From NCBI GenBank assembly GCA_009781515.1, contig WQXY01000020.1, positions 1 through 39,394 of the forward strand: a stretch of 39,394 nt of DNA, read 5' to 3'. A model generated the notes under the pieces. The model searched no databases, had not been told where the DNA came from, and saw only the letters and a program-made list of their open reading frames with translations. Origin of the DNA: Oscillospiraceae bacterium (GTDB taxonomy: Bacteria > Bacillota > Clostridia > Oscillospirales > Oscillospiraceae). The translations under genes were made by a program, and so were the position numbers. Below are positions 15,919 through 24,637 of this stretch, piece by piece; within the stretch, counting starts at the first letter, position 1; each line of letters opens with the position of its first letter.

Positions 15919-17175
15919 TTATACCTCGTTTGCCTTGCGCATTGCTTCAAGGCGCTTTTTGCTTGCCGCAATTATCCCTACAAGAAGCACGATAAAAAAG
16001 GCACAAAGAACAAAGGGGAACCGCCTGTCCATGTCGGAGAGCCACCCTGCAAAATAACCAAACGGAATAGTAATTCCCAACACAACCACCATCATAAGTC
16101 CTCTGATGCGGGCGCGCTCCGCGGGGTCAATGAGCAGCTGTGTAAGCGAGTCGTTTCGCGGAACAACCAGGCTAAATGCGACCGCATCGAGAAAAATCGA
16201 CAGCACCAACACATACAACGCTTCGATAGGTGTAAAAATTAGTATGGATATACTAATTAAATATACAAAAAGACCAATCAGCATTGGATAGCGAAATCCG
16301 AACCGCTCAAGCTTAGGTTGCACAAAAATCAGGAAAAACGCTATGACAAGAGAACGCAAAATCGGGAAATACGCGAGAAAATGCTCCGGTATACGCAACG
16401 TTCCCGTGACATAAAGTCCAAAGAAGCTGCCCGAGACCATCCAAATAATATTAAATATTGTTGTGAGCAAAAGCGCAAGTATCATGGCGCGGGAGGAAAA
16501 TATACGTTTGAATATTTCACCGTAGCCGCTCATAATCTTCCACAAGGACATCCCCGCCGTTTCACGCATACGTGTTCTGCCAACCTCGGTTTCGTCACAA
16601 TAAATATAGAGAATTACAAACTTCACCGTCATTGATACAAATGTTATCATATATAAAATCCGCATGGCAGGCTCTACCGTAAGCTTACCCACGAGCAGTG
16701 CGGCAAGCGGCGCAAAGATAACCGCAAGCTGTCCTATCATATGAAGCAGCGAATACACCTTGACCATACTGCCTTTTTTTACGTCTTCAACAAGCAAGCA
16801 TGTCCACGAATTGTCGGTAATTTGCATCAGACCGTTAAACGAGGCGGCTACTATAAACCACCAGAAGTTTTGCGAAAAAGCCCAAAGCAGACAAGGCACC
16901 GACCATGAGAGCATATCAAAAATAAAGGTTGTCAGCTTGCGTCCCAATTTGTCGGTTATTGCTCCGCCAAAAAACGCCGCAAGTGCCCGAAAGAGCATAA
17001 AAACAGATGCCACAAGTCCGATTTGGCGGTCGGTCATAAAGAGTGCCGCCATATATACGGAAACAAATGGCGTATACAGGTTAAACGGGATAATCCACAA
17101 AGGCTCTGTGATAATACACAGCCTCGGATTGCCCTCAAGCTCTTTTAATGTTTGTATAATCGGTATTTTTGACAT
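15919..17175 (-). CDS. MFS transporter
   Basis: A 418-residue major facilitator protein with about 12 hydrophobic segments. The loop between segments 2 and 3 carries GGAITDKLGRKLTTF, the MFS signature A region. PRNDSLTQLLIDPAERARIRG lies in the C-terminal half. It belongs to the broad drug-efflux or solute-exporter type, and the substrate is unknown. The ATG is only six bases from the predicted -10 element and has no ribosome binding site, so the message appears leaderless. It is divergent from the LytTR/LiaF-like pair, sharing a 151-bp intergenic region, which raises the possibility that the LytTR protein controls both. The next gene on the same strand has its own promoter. Confidence 0.88.
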   Translation of the reverse strand: MSKIPIIQTLKELEGNPRLCIITEPLWIIPFNLYTPFVSVYMAALFMTDRQIGLVASVFMLFRALAAFFGGAITDKLGRKLTTFIFDMLSWSVPCLLWAFSQNFWWFIVAASFNGLMQITDNSWTCLLVEDVKKGSMVKVYSLLHMIGQLAVIFAPLAALLVGKLTVEPAMRILYMITFVSMTVKFVILYIYCDETEVGRTRMRETAGMSLWKIMSGYGEIFKRIFSSRAMILALLLTTIFNIIWMVSGSFFGLYVTGTLRIPEHFLAYFPILRSLVIAFFLIFVQPKLERFGFRYPMLIGLFVYLISISILIFTPIEALYVLVLSIFLDAVAFSLVVPRNDSLTQLLIDPAERARIRGLMMVVVLGITIPFGYFAGWLSDMDRRFPFVLCAFFIVLLVGIIAASKKRLEAMRKANEV

Positions 17176-17181
17176 TTCGAA

Positions 17182-17210
17182 ATCATAGCATAGTTATATA
17201 GCTGTGTCAA
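17182..17210 (-). promoter_or_regulatory. Promoter of the MFS gene, predicting a leaderless mRNA
   Basis: Minus-strand TTGACA (17210-17205), a 17-bp spacer and TATGAT (17187-17182). Transcription would begin at about the A of the ATG at 17175. Confidence 0.7.
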
Positions 17211-17230
17211 AGATACCCTCGCTTTTTCTA

Positions 17231-17280
17231 CCTCTTACCCGCAAAATAAACACCTGATGCGGTTTTTCTATTGTAAGAGG
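17231..17280. promoter_or_regulatory. Spaced inverted repeat in the divergent MFS/LytTR region
   Basis: CCTCTTAC (17231-17238) and GTAAGAGG (17273-17280) are perfect inverted copies 34 bp apart. The right copy overlaps the -35 element of the LytTR gene. Regulator sites on DNA are one reading and a weak long-range hairpin is another. Confidence 0.4.
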
Positions 17281-17299
17281 ACACCTTGTTTTGTATAAT
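17271..17299 (+). promoter_or_regulatory. Promoter of the LytTR/LiaF-like pair
   Basis: TTGTAA (17271-17276), a 17-bp spacer and a perfect TATAAT (17294-17299). The start would be near 17306, leaving a leader of about 20 nt that contains GGAGG. Confidence 0.75.
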
Positions 17300-17326
17300 G
17301 TGGCTACCTTATGGAGGATATGTTTT

Positions 17327-17773
17327 GTGAAGCTGAGAGTTGAGATAACTGACGGGTCTGCGGAAGATGAAGTAATCATCCGCTGCAGCCGTATAGATGA
17401 AAATATCAGCAAACTCCAGACATACATTCAAAGTATGTCCACTCCGAAAATGGTGTTTTTCAAAGATAGTCAAGAGTATTACCTGCCGCTCGAGGAAATA
17501 TTGTTTTTTGAAACCGAGGGCGAGCAAATCCATGCTCACACAGCAGATGACGCTTTTCGCGTAAAACACAGGCTCTATGAACTTGAAGAAATACTGCCGC
17601 ATTATTTCATTCGGGCGGCAAAAGGCACAATCGTCAATACACTGCGAATTTACTCGATAAATCGCAATTTGACAGCGTCAAGCCTTGTAAAATTTGCCGG
17701 AACACATAAACAAATTTATGCATCACGGCACTATTACGGAGAATTAAAGAATAAAATGGGTAAACGCAGATAG
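17327..17773 (+). CDS. LytTR-domain DNA-binding regulator without receiver domain
   Basis: A 148-residue protein. Residues 1-45 are a short N-terminal region; the rest is a LytTR DNA-binding domain (MVFFKDSQEYYLPLEEILFFETEGEQIHAHT, then LYELEEILPHYFIRAAKGTIVN). LytTR proteins bind direct repeats upstream of their targets. There is no receiver domain, so activity would be set by expression or by the partner membrane protein. The start is the GTG at 17327, nine bases after GGAGG; an in-frame TTG at 17291 is excluded because it precedes the predicted transcription start. It is followed 18 bp later by the LiaF-like gene. Small LytTR plus membrane-protein pairs are a known arrangement in Bacillota. 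Confidence 0.88.
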   Translation: MKLRVEITDGSAEDEVIIRCSRIDENISKLQTYIQSMSTPKMVFFKDSQEYYLPLEEILFFETEGEQIHAHTADDAFRVKHRLYELEEILPHYFIRAAKGTIVNTLRIYSINRNLTASSLVKFAGTHKQIYASRHYYGELKNKMGKRR

Positions 17774-17791
17774 AAAGGAAAGGTAAGTATT

Positions 17792-18610
17792 ATGGGAAAG
17801 AATTTTAGTGTAAGTTACACAAAAAAATGGTCATGGGGGTGGGGTGCATTTTTGCTGCTCGCTGCCGCATTAGTGTTAGCCAATCAATTTGGCGGGTTTG
17901 CCGACATCGGCATAGGCAGTCTTATAGTCGCGGCACTCGCAATTGCATTTATGGTGCAAAGTATTGCGAGCTTAACATTTGCCTCACTTCCGATACCTCT
18001 CGCGGCACTTTATTATGTTTTCCAAAAGCCTCTTGAACCGTACGGTTTTCCCGAGATATCATTTTGGCCGTTGGCGCTCGTGACGCTGCTTGCAACTGCG
18101 GGTTTGCACGCCCTTATTCCCCGCAGGCGTTTTAAGAAACACAGCAACATAAATGTTGTTTATACCGGCGATTTCGATAATGCCGATACATCTGCCGATA
18201 TCGAAGTTGACGGCGTCAAGATACATAAACTAAACAAAGATGACGCAGAGAAGATTATAGAAGATGGCGACGAGAACAATCCGCGCATTAGTGTAAGCTT
18301 TGGTTCAATCAGCCGCTATCTGCACGCTAATGCTTTAGAAACCGCAGAGCTTGACTGCAGCTTTGGCGCTCTCGAGATTTACTTCGACAATGTAACGCTC
18401 AGCCAGAACGGTGCCGAGGTTATCGCAAACTGTAAGTTTGGCGCGATTGAAATGTATGTTCCGAGCGAGTGGCAGATCATCGACAACATCAATGCGTCCT
18501 TGGGCGGCGTGGATGTTAAGGGTCGAAACAAGGCATATGCCGAAGACGCACCGAAGCTGAAAATCTCCGGCAACGTCTCTCTCGGCGGAATGGAAATACA
18601 TAGAGTTTAA
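17792..18610 (+). CDS. LiaF-like membrane protein
   Basis: A 272-residue protein with about four N-terminal transmembrane segments (residues 12-110, beginning WGWGAFLLLAAALVLA), a basic stop RRRFKKH and a soluble C-terminal part. Residues about 160-272 resemble the LiaF C-terminal domain, with repeated short strands such as SFGALEIYFDNV, KFGAIEMYVPSEW and SLGGVDVKG, consistent with a beta-helix-like fold. In Bacillus LiaF restrains the LiaRS cell-envelope stress system; here it is paired with a LytTR regulator. It likely senses or modulates an envelope signal and acts on its neighbour, but this is inference. The stop is 9 bp from the convergent fakA stop, with no clear terminator between. Confidence 0.8.
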   Translation: MGKNFSVSYTKKWSWGWGAFLLLAAALVLANQFGGFADIGIGSLIVAALAIAFMVQSIASLTFASLPIPLAALYYVFQKPLEPYGFPEISFWPLALVTLLATAGLHALIPRRRFKKHSNINVVYTGDFDNADTSADIEVDGVKIHKLNKDDAEKIIEDGDENNPRISVSFGSISRYLHANALETAELDCSFGALEIYFDNVTLSQNGAEVIANCKFGAIEMYVPSEWQIIDNINASLGGVDVKGRNKAYAEDAPKLKISGNVSLGGMEIHRV

Positions 18611-18619
18611 TATATTATT

Positions 18620-20248
18620 TTACTCCGCAGAAATGATATATCTATATACGGGTTGGCCGCCGCCGATTTGCAGAACCTCGGCTTCGGGTGCATTTTCTGT
18701 CAGTATTTCAGTGACAAGCTCGACTTCGGCATCATCGACACCCTCGCCTGTGTATATTGTTATAAACTCAGGATTTTGGTTGTTTAAGGCTTCGGCAACA
18801 ATGCTGATAACAGAAGCAAAATCAGAACCGCTTGCGGTGAGAGCATCGTTGACGAGTGCAAGGTGCTCTCCTTTTTTTATCTTCGCGCCGTCAAACACCG
18901 AGTTTCTTGCCGCAGTTGTTATCTGCGCTGTCGTAATACGTTTCGACGCTTCGGTCATAAGTGTTGTCATCTCGTCAGCATCGGTAATGCCGTCAATTGC
19001 AAGCATTGCTGCAACACCCTGAGGTATACTCCGTGTTGGTATTACAATAACACGCTTGTCTGTGAGCTTAACACACTGCTCGGCTGCCATGATAATGTTT
19101 TTATTATTTGGCATTACAAAAACCGTGTTTGAAGGTGTAGCGGTAATTTTTTCCAAAATATCCTCTGTGGACGGGTTCATTGTTTGTCCGCCCAAGATAA
19201 CTCCGTCAACACCGAGGTCGCGGAAAATCGCCTCAATACCGCCGCCTGCACATACTGCAACAAAACCAAAGTCTTTCATTTCGACAGGCTCAGTCGGAAG
19301 TGCGGGTGCATCACCTGCCGCAACAGCTTCCGAGTGCTGCTCACGCATGTTTTCGATTTTTATCGACAGCAGAGCACCGTAAGAGAGAGCTTCGGTAAGC
19401 ACAACACCCGGGTCGTTTGTATGGACATGAACCTTGATTATTTCGTCATCATCTACAACAACGACAGAGTCGCCGCGTACATCAAGAAAATCACGCAGAC
19501 GGTTTGTTTTGTTCTTGTTTTTCCGCTCAATCATAAATTCCGTGCAATATGCAAACTTAATATCCTCTGCCGAGTATTGCGAGAAATCTGCTTTGCCTGC
19601 CTCTGCTGCGCTTGTAGCTGCTTTTTCAAGCATCTCGCCGCGCATTGCTTTTAACATGCCTTCGAGAATATACAGATATCCCTTTGCACCCGCATCAATA
19701 ACACCCGCTTTTTTCAGGACAGGGTTTTGATAAACAGTGTCGGCGAGGGCAACATAACCTATTTCTAATGCTTTTTCCAATACCTTTTCAATGTCTTCTT
19801 CCGTTTCGGCAGCCTTGGCGGCGGCACCTGAAGCAAGCCTCGATACTGTTAAAATCGTTCCCTCGGCAGGCTTCATAACCGCTTTGTATGCAGAGTCTAC
19901 ACCTGCAATGAGCGCACTTGCAAACTGCTTGGAGTCCGCCTCGTCAACTTCTTTCAAATTTCGCGAAAACCCACGAAACAGCAGCGACAAAATAACACCC
20001 GAGTTTCCTCTTGCTCCACGCAAAAGTGCACTTGCCGTGACTTCTGCAACATGGGCTAAAGTACCCGGTGTCATGTTTTTCATTGCCGTTTCCGCTGCAG
20101 ATATTGTAAGACTCATGTTTGTGCCTGTATCGCCGTCAGGCACGGGGAAAACGTTGAGGTCATTAATTTCTTGCTTGTTGTTTTCAATAGCGGCGGCTGC
20201 GTTGATTACCATGTTTTTGAACAGCTCGCCGGATATGTACTCAGTCAC
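18620..20248 (-). CDS. fakA: Fatty acid kinase ATP-binding subunit FakA (DhaL/DAK2 family, YloV)
   Basis: A 542-residue protein that phosphorylates fatty acids held by a DegV-like FakB partner, feeding exogenous fatty acids into phospholipid synthesis. The N-terminal DhaL domain has INDLNVFPVPDGDTGTNM with Mg/ATP-binding Asp38 and Asp40, and RGARGNSGVILS. The middle domain follows, and the C-terminal DegV-like part has AVCAGGGIEAIF and FVMPNNKNI. The length is normal. The GTG start is eight bases after AAGGAGG. It follows the Asp23-like gene by 15 bp, the conserved yloU-yloV order. No fakB is in the window. Confidence 0.93.
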   Translation of the reverse strand: MTEYISGELFKNMVINAAAAIENNKQEINDLNVFPVPDGDTGTNMSLTISAAETAMKNMTPGTLAHVAEVTASALLRGARGNSGVILSLLFRGFSRNLKEVDEADSKQFASALIAGVDSAYKAVMKPAEGTILTVSRLASGAAAKAAETEEDIEKVLEKALEIGYVALADTVYQNPVLKKAGVIDAGAKGYLYILEGMLKAMRGEMLEKAATSAAEAGKADFSQYSAEDIKFAYCTEFMIERKNKNKTNRLRDFLDVRGDSVVVVDDDEIIKVHVHTNDPGVVLTEALSYGALLSIKIENMREQHSEAVAAGDAPALPTEPVEMKDFGFVAVCAGGGIEAIFRDLGVDGVILGGQTMNPSTEDILEKITATPSNTVFVMPNNKNIIMAAEQCVKLTDKRVIVIPTRSIPQGVAAMLAIDGITDADEMTTLMTEASKRITTAQITTAARNSVFDGAKIKKGEHLALVNDALTASGSDFASVISIVAEALNNQNPEFITIYTGEGVDDAEVELVTEILTENAPEAEVLQIGGGQPVYRYIISAE

Positions 20249-20263
20249 GGGGATATCCTCCTT

Positions 20264-20617
20264 TTAGCCTAAGAGCATTGTATCGACAAAGATATCAATG
20301 CGTTTTATTTCTACACCTGTGCCTTTTGACACCTTGTAACGTACTTCATCTTTAATGCTCTCGCAAACAACAGGGATATTAACTCCCTGATCGACCGCAA
20401 TGTGAAGCTCAATGGAAATGGTGTTGTCGTTGTTGTATACAATGTGCACACCCTTGCCTTTGTACTCGTTTTTTAGCAGATGAACCAGACCGTCCGTAAC
20501 CGACCGCACGGTCATGCCCTTAACGCCAAAGCAGTTGGTGGCGGCGTCACCCGTGAGGTTTGTAAACACCTCGCTGGATACCGAAATTTGACCATGTTCA
20601 TTTTGAAGTTTTATCAT
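20264..20617 (-). CDS. Asp23/Gls24 family envelope protein (YloU-like)
   Basis: A 117-residue Asp23 (DUF322) family protein. GQISVSSEVFTNLTGDAATNCFGVKGM and the later VCESIKDEVRYKVSKGTGVEIKRIDIFVD are typical. Proteins of this family associate with the membrane or envelope and the yloU member regularly precedes fakA, as here. The start follows a strong GGAGGGAG site. It is divergent from the large hybrid kinase gene. The molecular function is not established. Confidence 0.93.
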   Translation of the reverse strand: MIKLQNEHGQISVSSEVFTNLTGDAATNCFGVKGMTVRSVTDGLVHLLKNEYKGKGVHIVYNNDNTISIELHIAVDQGVNIPVVCESIKDEVRYKVSKGTGVEIKRIDIFVDTMLLG

Positions 20618-20660
20618 ATTACTCCCTCCATAAATGGCAGTTTGGATAATTAGCCTTGCT

Positions 20661-20689
20661 ATGCTATCACATTTATTCGCTTTTGTAAA
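20661..20689 (-). promoter_or_regulatory. Promoter of the Asp23-like/fakA pair
   Basis: Minus-strand TTTACA (20689-20684), a 17-bp spacer and TAGCAT (20666-20661). The -10 match is moderate. The leader is about 36 nt. Confidence 0.5.
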
Positions 20690-20760
20690 ATTTTTAGAAA
20701 TATTCTTAAAAATGATGTGGTAATACCCAATTTTTCTGCCTTACAAATACACAATAATAC

Positions 20761-20789
20761 TTGATATTTTTACTTCGTTATGCTAAAAT
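20761..20789 (+). promoter_or_regulatory. Promoter of the BvgS-like hybrid kinase
   Basis: TTGATA (20761-20766), a 17-bp spacer ending in TGC and TAAAAT (20784-20789), giving an extended -10. The leader would be about 58 nt. AAGGA (20837-20841) lies 12 nt before the ATG. Confidence 0.65.
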
Positions 20790-20853
20790 TCAGATTTGGC
20801 GCTTTCAACAATTTCTGTGCTTGCAGCATAGCCTTTAAGGATACAAAACTATT

Positions 20854-23800
20854 ATGATTAAACGTATTTTTTCAATATTCTTTATTTGCGTTTTTCTGAT
20901 AACCGCTCTTTCCGGTTGTCTCGTTTTTCAAACGCCACCGCAGGTAGCTCAACATAACATTAACCCCTTTGAGTCCTTTCGTGATGTTCCCGAAATAACG
21001 GAGCAGGAAATAGCCGCTATTGAAGCGTTGCAAAGGGAGCGCACTTCTTTTTCATACGCAATGATACTTTCTACCGAAGCTTTTGTAACAAAATCAGGCG
21101 AATTCGGCGGTTATGCGGCACTTTTTTGCGAGTGGCTGACGCAGCTTTTTGACATCCCGTTTGAAATCGAAATTTTTCCTATGAATGTATTGCTTGAAAA
21201 GCTTGCCGCACACGAGCTTGACTTTAGCGGCGTTGTAATGACCACGCCCGAAAACCTTGACAGATTTTATATGACAGAAATTATCGCCGAGCGGCAGTTT
21301 GTCACACTTCGCCTCGCAGGCAGCCGCGAGCTCAGCCAAATTGCTGCGGAGCGTCCGATAAAATATATTTTTGTGGCAAACACACCTTCGGAGCCTTCCG
21401 TTGCAGCGGTGACACAGCCCGGCACTTACGAGCCCGTGTTTGTGAGCAACGCCATGGAGGCATATCAGGTTCTCAAAAACGGCGAAGCCGATGCTTTTAT
21501 TATGTCAAACAATAACGATGCCCTGTTTGTCGAATATGATGATGTAATTATCGAGGACTTTTTCCCGCTTATTTTTAATCCCGTGTCAATGGCAACTGCA
21601 AACTCCGAGCTGGCTCCTATCATCTCTGTTGTAAAAAAAGCTCAACAAAATAACGCAAACATATATTTAAGTCATCTGCATGCTCAGAGCTACCAAGATT
21701 ACTCAAAGCATAAGCTCTTTGCAAGACTCACCGACGAGGAGCGCGACTTTATTTCAAATGCAGGAAAAATTCCGATTGCCGTGCAAAACACCAACTATCC
21801 GCTCAGCTTTTTTGACGAGCGAAGCAATCATTGGCACGGAATGTTTTTTGATTTATTATTTGGAATTTCTATGCTGACGGGACTTGATTTTGAAGTCGCC
21901 CACAGCGAAAACGCAACATGGGCAGAATTAAACGAACTGCTTATCAGCGGCAAGGCTGCATTTGCCCCGCAGGTGGGCTGGACCAAAGAGCGAGAAGAGC
22001 ATTATATTTGGTCGGACATTGTTTTATATAGTGATAACTACGCGTTAATTTCACATTCCGCTTTCAGAAACATCGTTCTTAATGATATTATTAATCTGCA
22101 GGTGGGTCTGGCACAGGGCACATCCTTTGCAGATATTTTTATACAATGGTTTCCGAACCACAAAAATATCACATTTTACGACACTCAAGACCTTGCGTTT
22201 GAGGGCTTAAAAAACGGCGAGGTTGACCTCGTAATGTCTACTCAAAAAAGACTCCTGCAGCTCACTCACTATCAAGAGCTTCCGCATTTTAAGGCAAATT
22301 ATATTTTTGACCAACATACCGAAGTCAGATTTGGTTTTAACAAAAACGAAACCATACTTCTTTCAATTATTGACAAATCACTTTCTCTGCTTGATAAGGA
22401 CAGAATTGTTGGTCATTGGATGGAAAAAACCTTTGACTTTCGTGCAAAGATTGCCGAAGAACGGCAGCCTTGGTTCATAAGCACTTTGATAGCATTCGCA
22501 GTTGTATTTGCACTTCTCGCTGTTTTATATATAAGAAATCAAAAAATAGCAGACCAAAAAGCAAGAGAAAGCGAAGAAAACAAGCTCCAACTCGTTAAGT
22601 TTGACTTGGTTGTCAACTCCGCCAAAATTGGTCTGTGGGACTTGGAAATATTAAGAAACGACCCGTTTGCACCGAGCAATCCCAATATATACTCTGACGA
22701 GTTTAGGCATTTGTTGGGTTATACTGACGAAAACGATTTTCCGAACATTCTGAGCAGTTGGGCGGATTTGCTTCATGCCGACGACAAACGAAGAGTCTTT
22801 GACGCTTTTGTAGCACATCTGTATGACAAAACAGGAAAAACCCCCTTTAACGAAGAATACAGGCTACTAAAAAAAGACGGCACATATGCTCACTTCTTTG
22901 CTTCCTGCGAAACTGTCCGTGACGAGGATGGCGAACCACTGCGTGCTTGCGGCTCACTAACGGACATCACATTAGCCAAAGAAACAGCCGAGCGTGCAAT
23001 GCTCATGCTCGACACATCACCTTTGTGCTCACAAATTTGGGACAAAAATCTAAACACGATTGACTGTAATGAAGCCGCTTTGCGAATGTACGGATTTAGA
23101 GACAAGCAGGAGTATAGCGAAAGATTTATTACAAGCTGTTCGCCGGAGTTTCAACCCGACGGTCAGCGTTCGGACGAAAAGGCAATTAAACTTGTAAACA
23201 CTGCTTTTGAAGAAGGCTTTTGCATGTTTGACTGGGTTCATAAAATGCCCGACGACGACAGGTTAATACCATCCGAAGTTTATCTTGTCCGCACAAAATA
23301 CGGCGACAATGATGTTGTTGTCGGTTATACCCGCGACATGCGCGACCACAACATGATGATGGACGAGCTGCTCGAAAAAAGCAGATTGCTTGAAACGGCG
23401 CTTATAAAAGCAGAAACAGCCAGTCAGGCAAAAAGTGATTTCCTTGCAAATATGAGCCATGAAATGAGGACACCTCTTAACGCTATCATCGGCATGACCC
23501 TTATCGGCAGAAGAACAGATAATCCGGAAGAAAAAACCCAAGCTTTCAATAAAATCGATGATGCTTCTTCTCATTTACTTGGAGTTGTCGGCGATATTCT
23601 TGATATGGCAAAAATTGAAACCGACAACCTTGTGCTTTTCCCTGTTGAGTTTCATTTTATGCATATGGTTGAAAGGGTTCTTAATGTTGTTCATTTCAGT
23701 GCAACCGAAAAGAAACATAAATTGTCTAAGCGGATTGATAAATCAATACCCACATTCCTTTTTGGCGACGACCAGCGTTTGGCGCAGGTTATTGCAAATC

Positions 23801-24582
23801 TGCTTGCAAATGCCATAAAGTTTACCCCCGAGGGCGGGGATATAAAACTAAACATTGATTTGGTCAGTTTGATTGAAGATGATTGCGAGCTTAAAGTAGA
23901 AGTTATAGATAACGGTATCGGCATTCCCCTTGAGCAGCAAGAAAAACTCTTTAACGCATTTGAACAGCTTGAAACAAGTACAACCCGTGAATATGGCGGC
24001 ATAGGGCTCGGGCTTGCCATATCCAAACGCACCGTTGAGCTTATGAACGGCGAAATATGGGTGGAGTCTGAAATAAATGAGGGTGCAAAAATAATATTTA
24101 CGGTCCACATTCAAAAAGGGCAAAAAAATGACCTGCCTGACGGTGATGACGACGGGGCAGGCGAAAATGACGAGAGTTTATTTAAGGGCAGAAAGCTTCT
24201 TGTCGTAGAAGATATTGAAATAAACCGTGAAATAGTAATTGCTCTGCTCGACGGCAGCGGACTTGAAATCGACTGTGCCGAAAACGGCAAAGAGGCCTTT
24301 GATATAATTTCTGCCAATCCCGATAAGTATGACCTCGTTTTTATGGATTTGCAAATGCCGTACATGGACGGGCTCACAGCTACAAAACTTATCCGCGAGC
24401 TACCTGACGAAAGATTTAAGACGCTTCCGATTGTTGCAATGACCGCAAATGTGTTCAAGGACGATATAGACGCTTGTATTGAAGCGGGAATGAACGACCA
24501 CCTAGGCAAGCCGCTTGATTATGACAAGGTTCTCGAAATTCTGAGAAAAAATTTGTCAAATTTTACCCCCCCCCCCGCGTAA
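20854..24582 (+). CDS. BvgS-like hybrid sensor histidine kinase with two solute-binding sensor domains
   Basis: A 1242-residue hybrid kinase. The N-terminus has a lipoprotein-type signal ending in LSGC with Cys22. Two family 3 solute-binding (Venus flytrap) domains follow, at about residues 60-285 and 300-535, then a transmembrane segment at 541-561. Two PAS-like domains (about 590-700 and 710-830) come next, then HisKA with phospho-acceptor His869 in NMSHEMRTPLNAIIG. The HATPase has an NLLANAIKF N-box, DNGIGIP and GGIGLGLAI. A receiver domain with Asp1165 (FMDLQMPYMDG) ends the protein. There is no Hpt domain, unlike BvgS. It probably senses a small extracellular solute such as an amino acid or peptide. 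No response-regulator gene is adjacent. The last codons contain an 11-C tract. Confidence 0.9.
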   Translation: MIKRIFSIFFICVFLITALSGCLVFQTPPQVAQHNINPFESFRDVPEITEQEIAAIEALQRERTSFSYAMILSTEAFVTKSGEFGGYAALFCEWLTQLFDIPFEIEIFPMNVLLEKLAAHELDFSGVVMTTPENLDRFYMTEIIAERQFVTLRLAGSRELSQIAAERPIKYIFVANTPSEPSVAAVTQPGTYEPVFVSNAMEAYQVLKNGEADAFIMSNNNDALFVEYDDVIIEDFFPLIFNPVSMATANSELAPIISVVKKAQQNNANIYLSHLHAQSYQDYSKHKLFARLTDEERDFISNAGKIPIAVQNTNYPLSFFDERSNHWHGMFFDLLFGISMLTGLDFEVAHSENATWAELNELLISGKAAFAPQVGWTKEREEHYIWSDIVLYSDNYALISHSAFRNIVLNDIINLQVGLAQGTSFADIFIQWFPNHKNITFYDTQDLAFEGLKNGEVDLVMSTQKRLLQLTHYQELPHFKANYIFDQHTEVRFGFNKNETILLSIIDKSLSLLDKDRIVGHWMEKTFDFRAKIAEERQPWFISTLIAFAVVFALLAVLYIRNQKIADQKARESEENKLQLVKFDLVVNSAKIGLWDLEILRNDPFAPSNPNIYSDEFRHLLGYTDENDFPNILSSWADLLHADDKRRVFDAFVAHLYDKTGKTPFNEEYRLLKKDGTYAHFFASCETVRDEDGEPLRACGSLTDITLAKETAERAMLMLDTSPLCSQIWDKNLNTIDCNEAALRMYGFRDKQEYSERFITSCSPEFQPDGQRSDEKAIKLVNTAFEEGFCMFDWVHKMPDDDRLIPSEVYLVRTKYGDNDVVVGYTRDMRDHNMMMDELLEKSRLLETALIKAETASQAKSDFLANMSHEMRTPLNAIIGMTLIGRRTDNPEEKTQAFNKIDDASSHLLGVVGDILDMAKIETDNLVLFPVEFHFMHMVERVLNVVHFSATEKKHKLSKRIDKSIPTFLFGDDQRLAQVIANLLANAIKFTPEGGDIKLNIDLVSLIEDDCELKVEVIDNGIGIPLEQQEKLFNAFEQLETSTTREYGGIGLGLAISKRTVELMNGEIWVESEINEGAKIIFTVHIQKGQKNDLPDGDDDGAGENDESLFKGRKLLVVEDIEINREIVIALLDGSGLEIDCAENGKEAFDIISANPDKYDLVFMDLQMPYMDGLTATKLIRELPDERFKTLPIVAMTANVFKDDIDACIEAGMNDHLGKPLDYDKVLEILRKNLSNFTPPPA

Positions 24583-24596
24583 TTTGAGGTATGCAT

Positions 24597-24635
24597 AAAA
24601 AAGACTGCGAGCCTGTTACAGACCCGCAGTTTTTT
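24597..24635. terminator. Bidirectional terminator between hybrid kinase and alaS
   Basis: ACTGCG (24604-24609) pairs with CGCAGT (24625-24630), extended inward with two mismatches. The plus strand continues with a T-run (24630-24635) and the minus strand with TTTTTT (complement of 24597-24602). It serves the converging kinase and alaS transcripts. Confidence 0.85.
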
Positions 24636-24637
24636 CG

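Noticed and set aside
17291-17326. A TTG start for the LytTR protein 12 codons upstream
   Set aside because: It precedes the predicted transcription start and overlaps the -10 region, whereas the GTG at 17327 has GGAGG nine bases before it.
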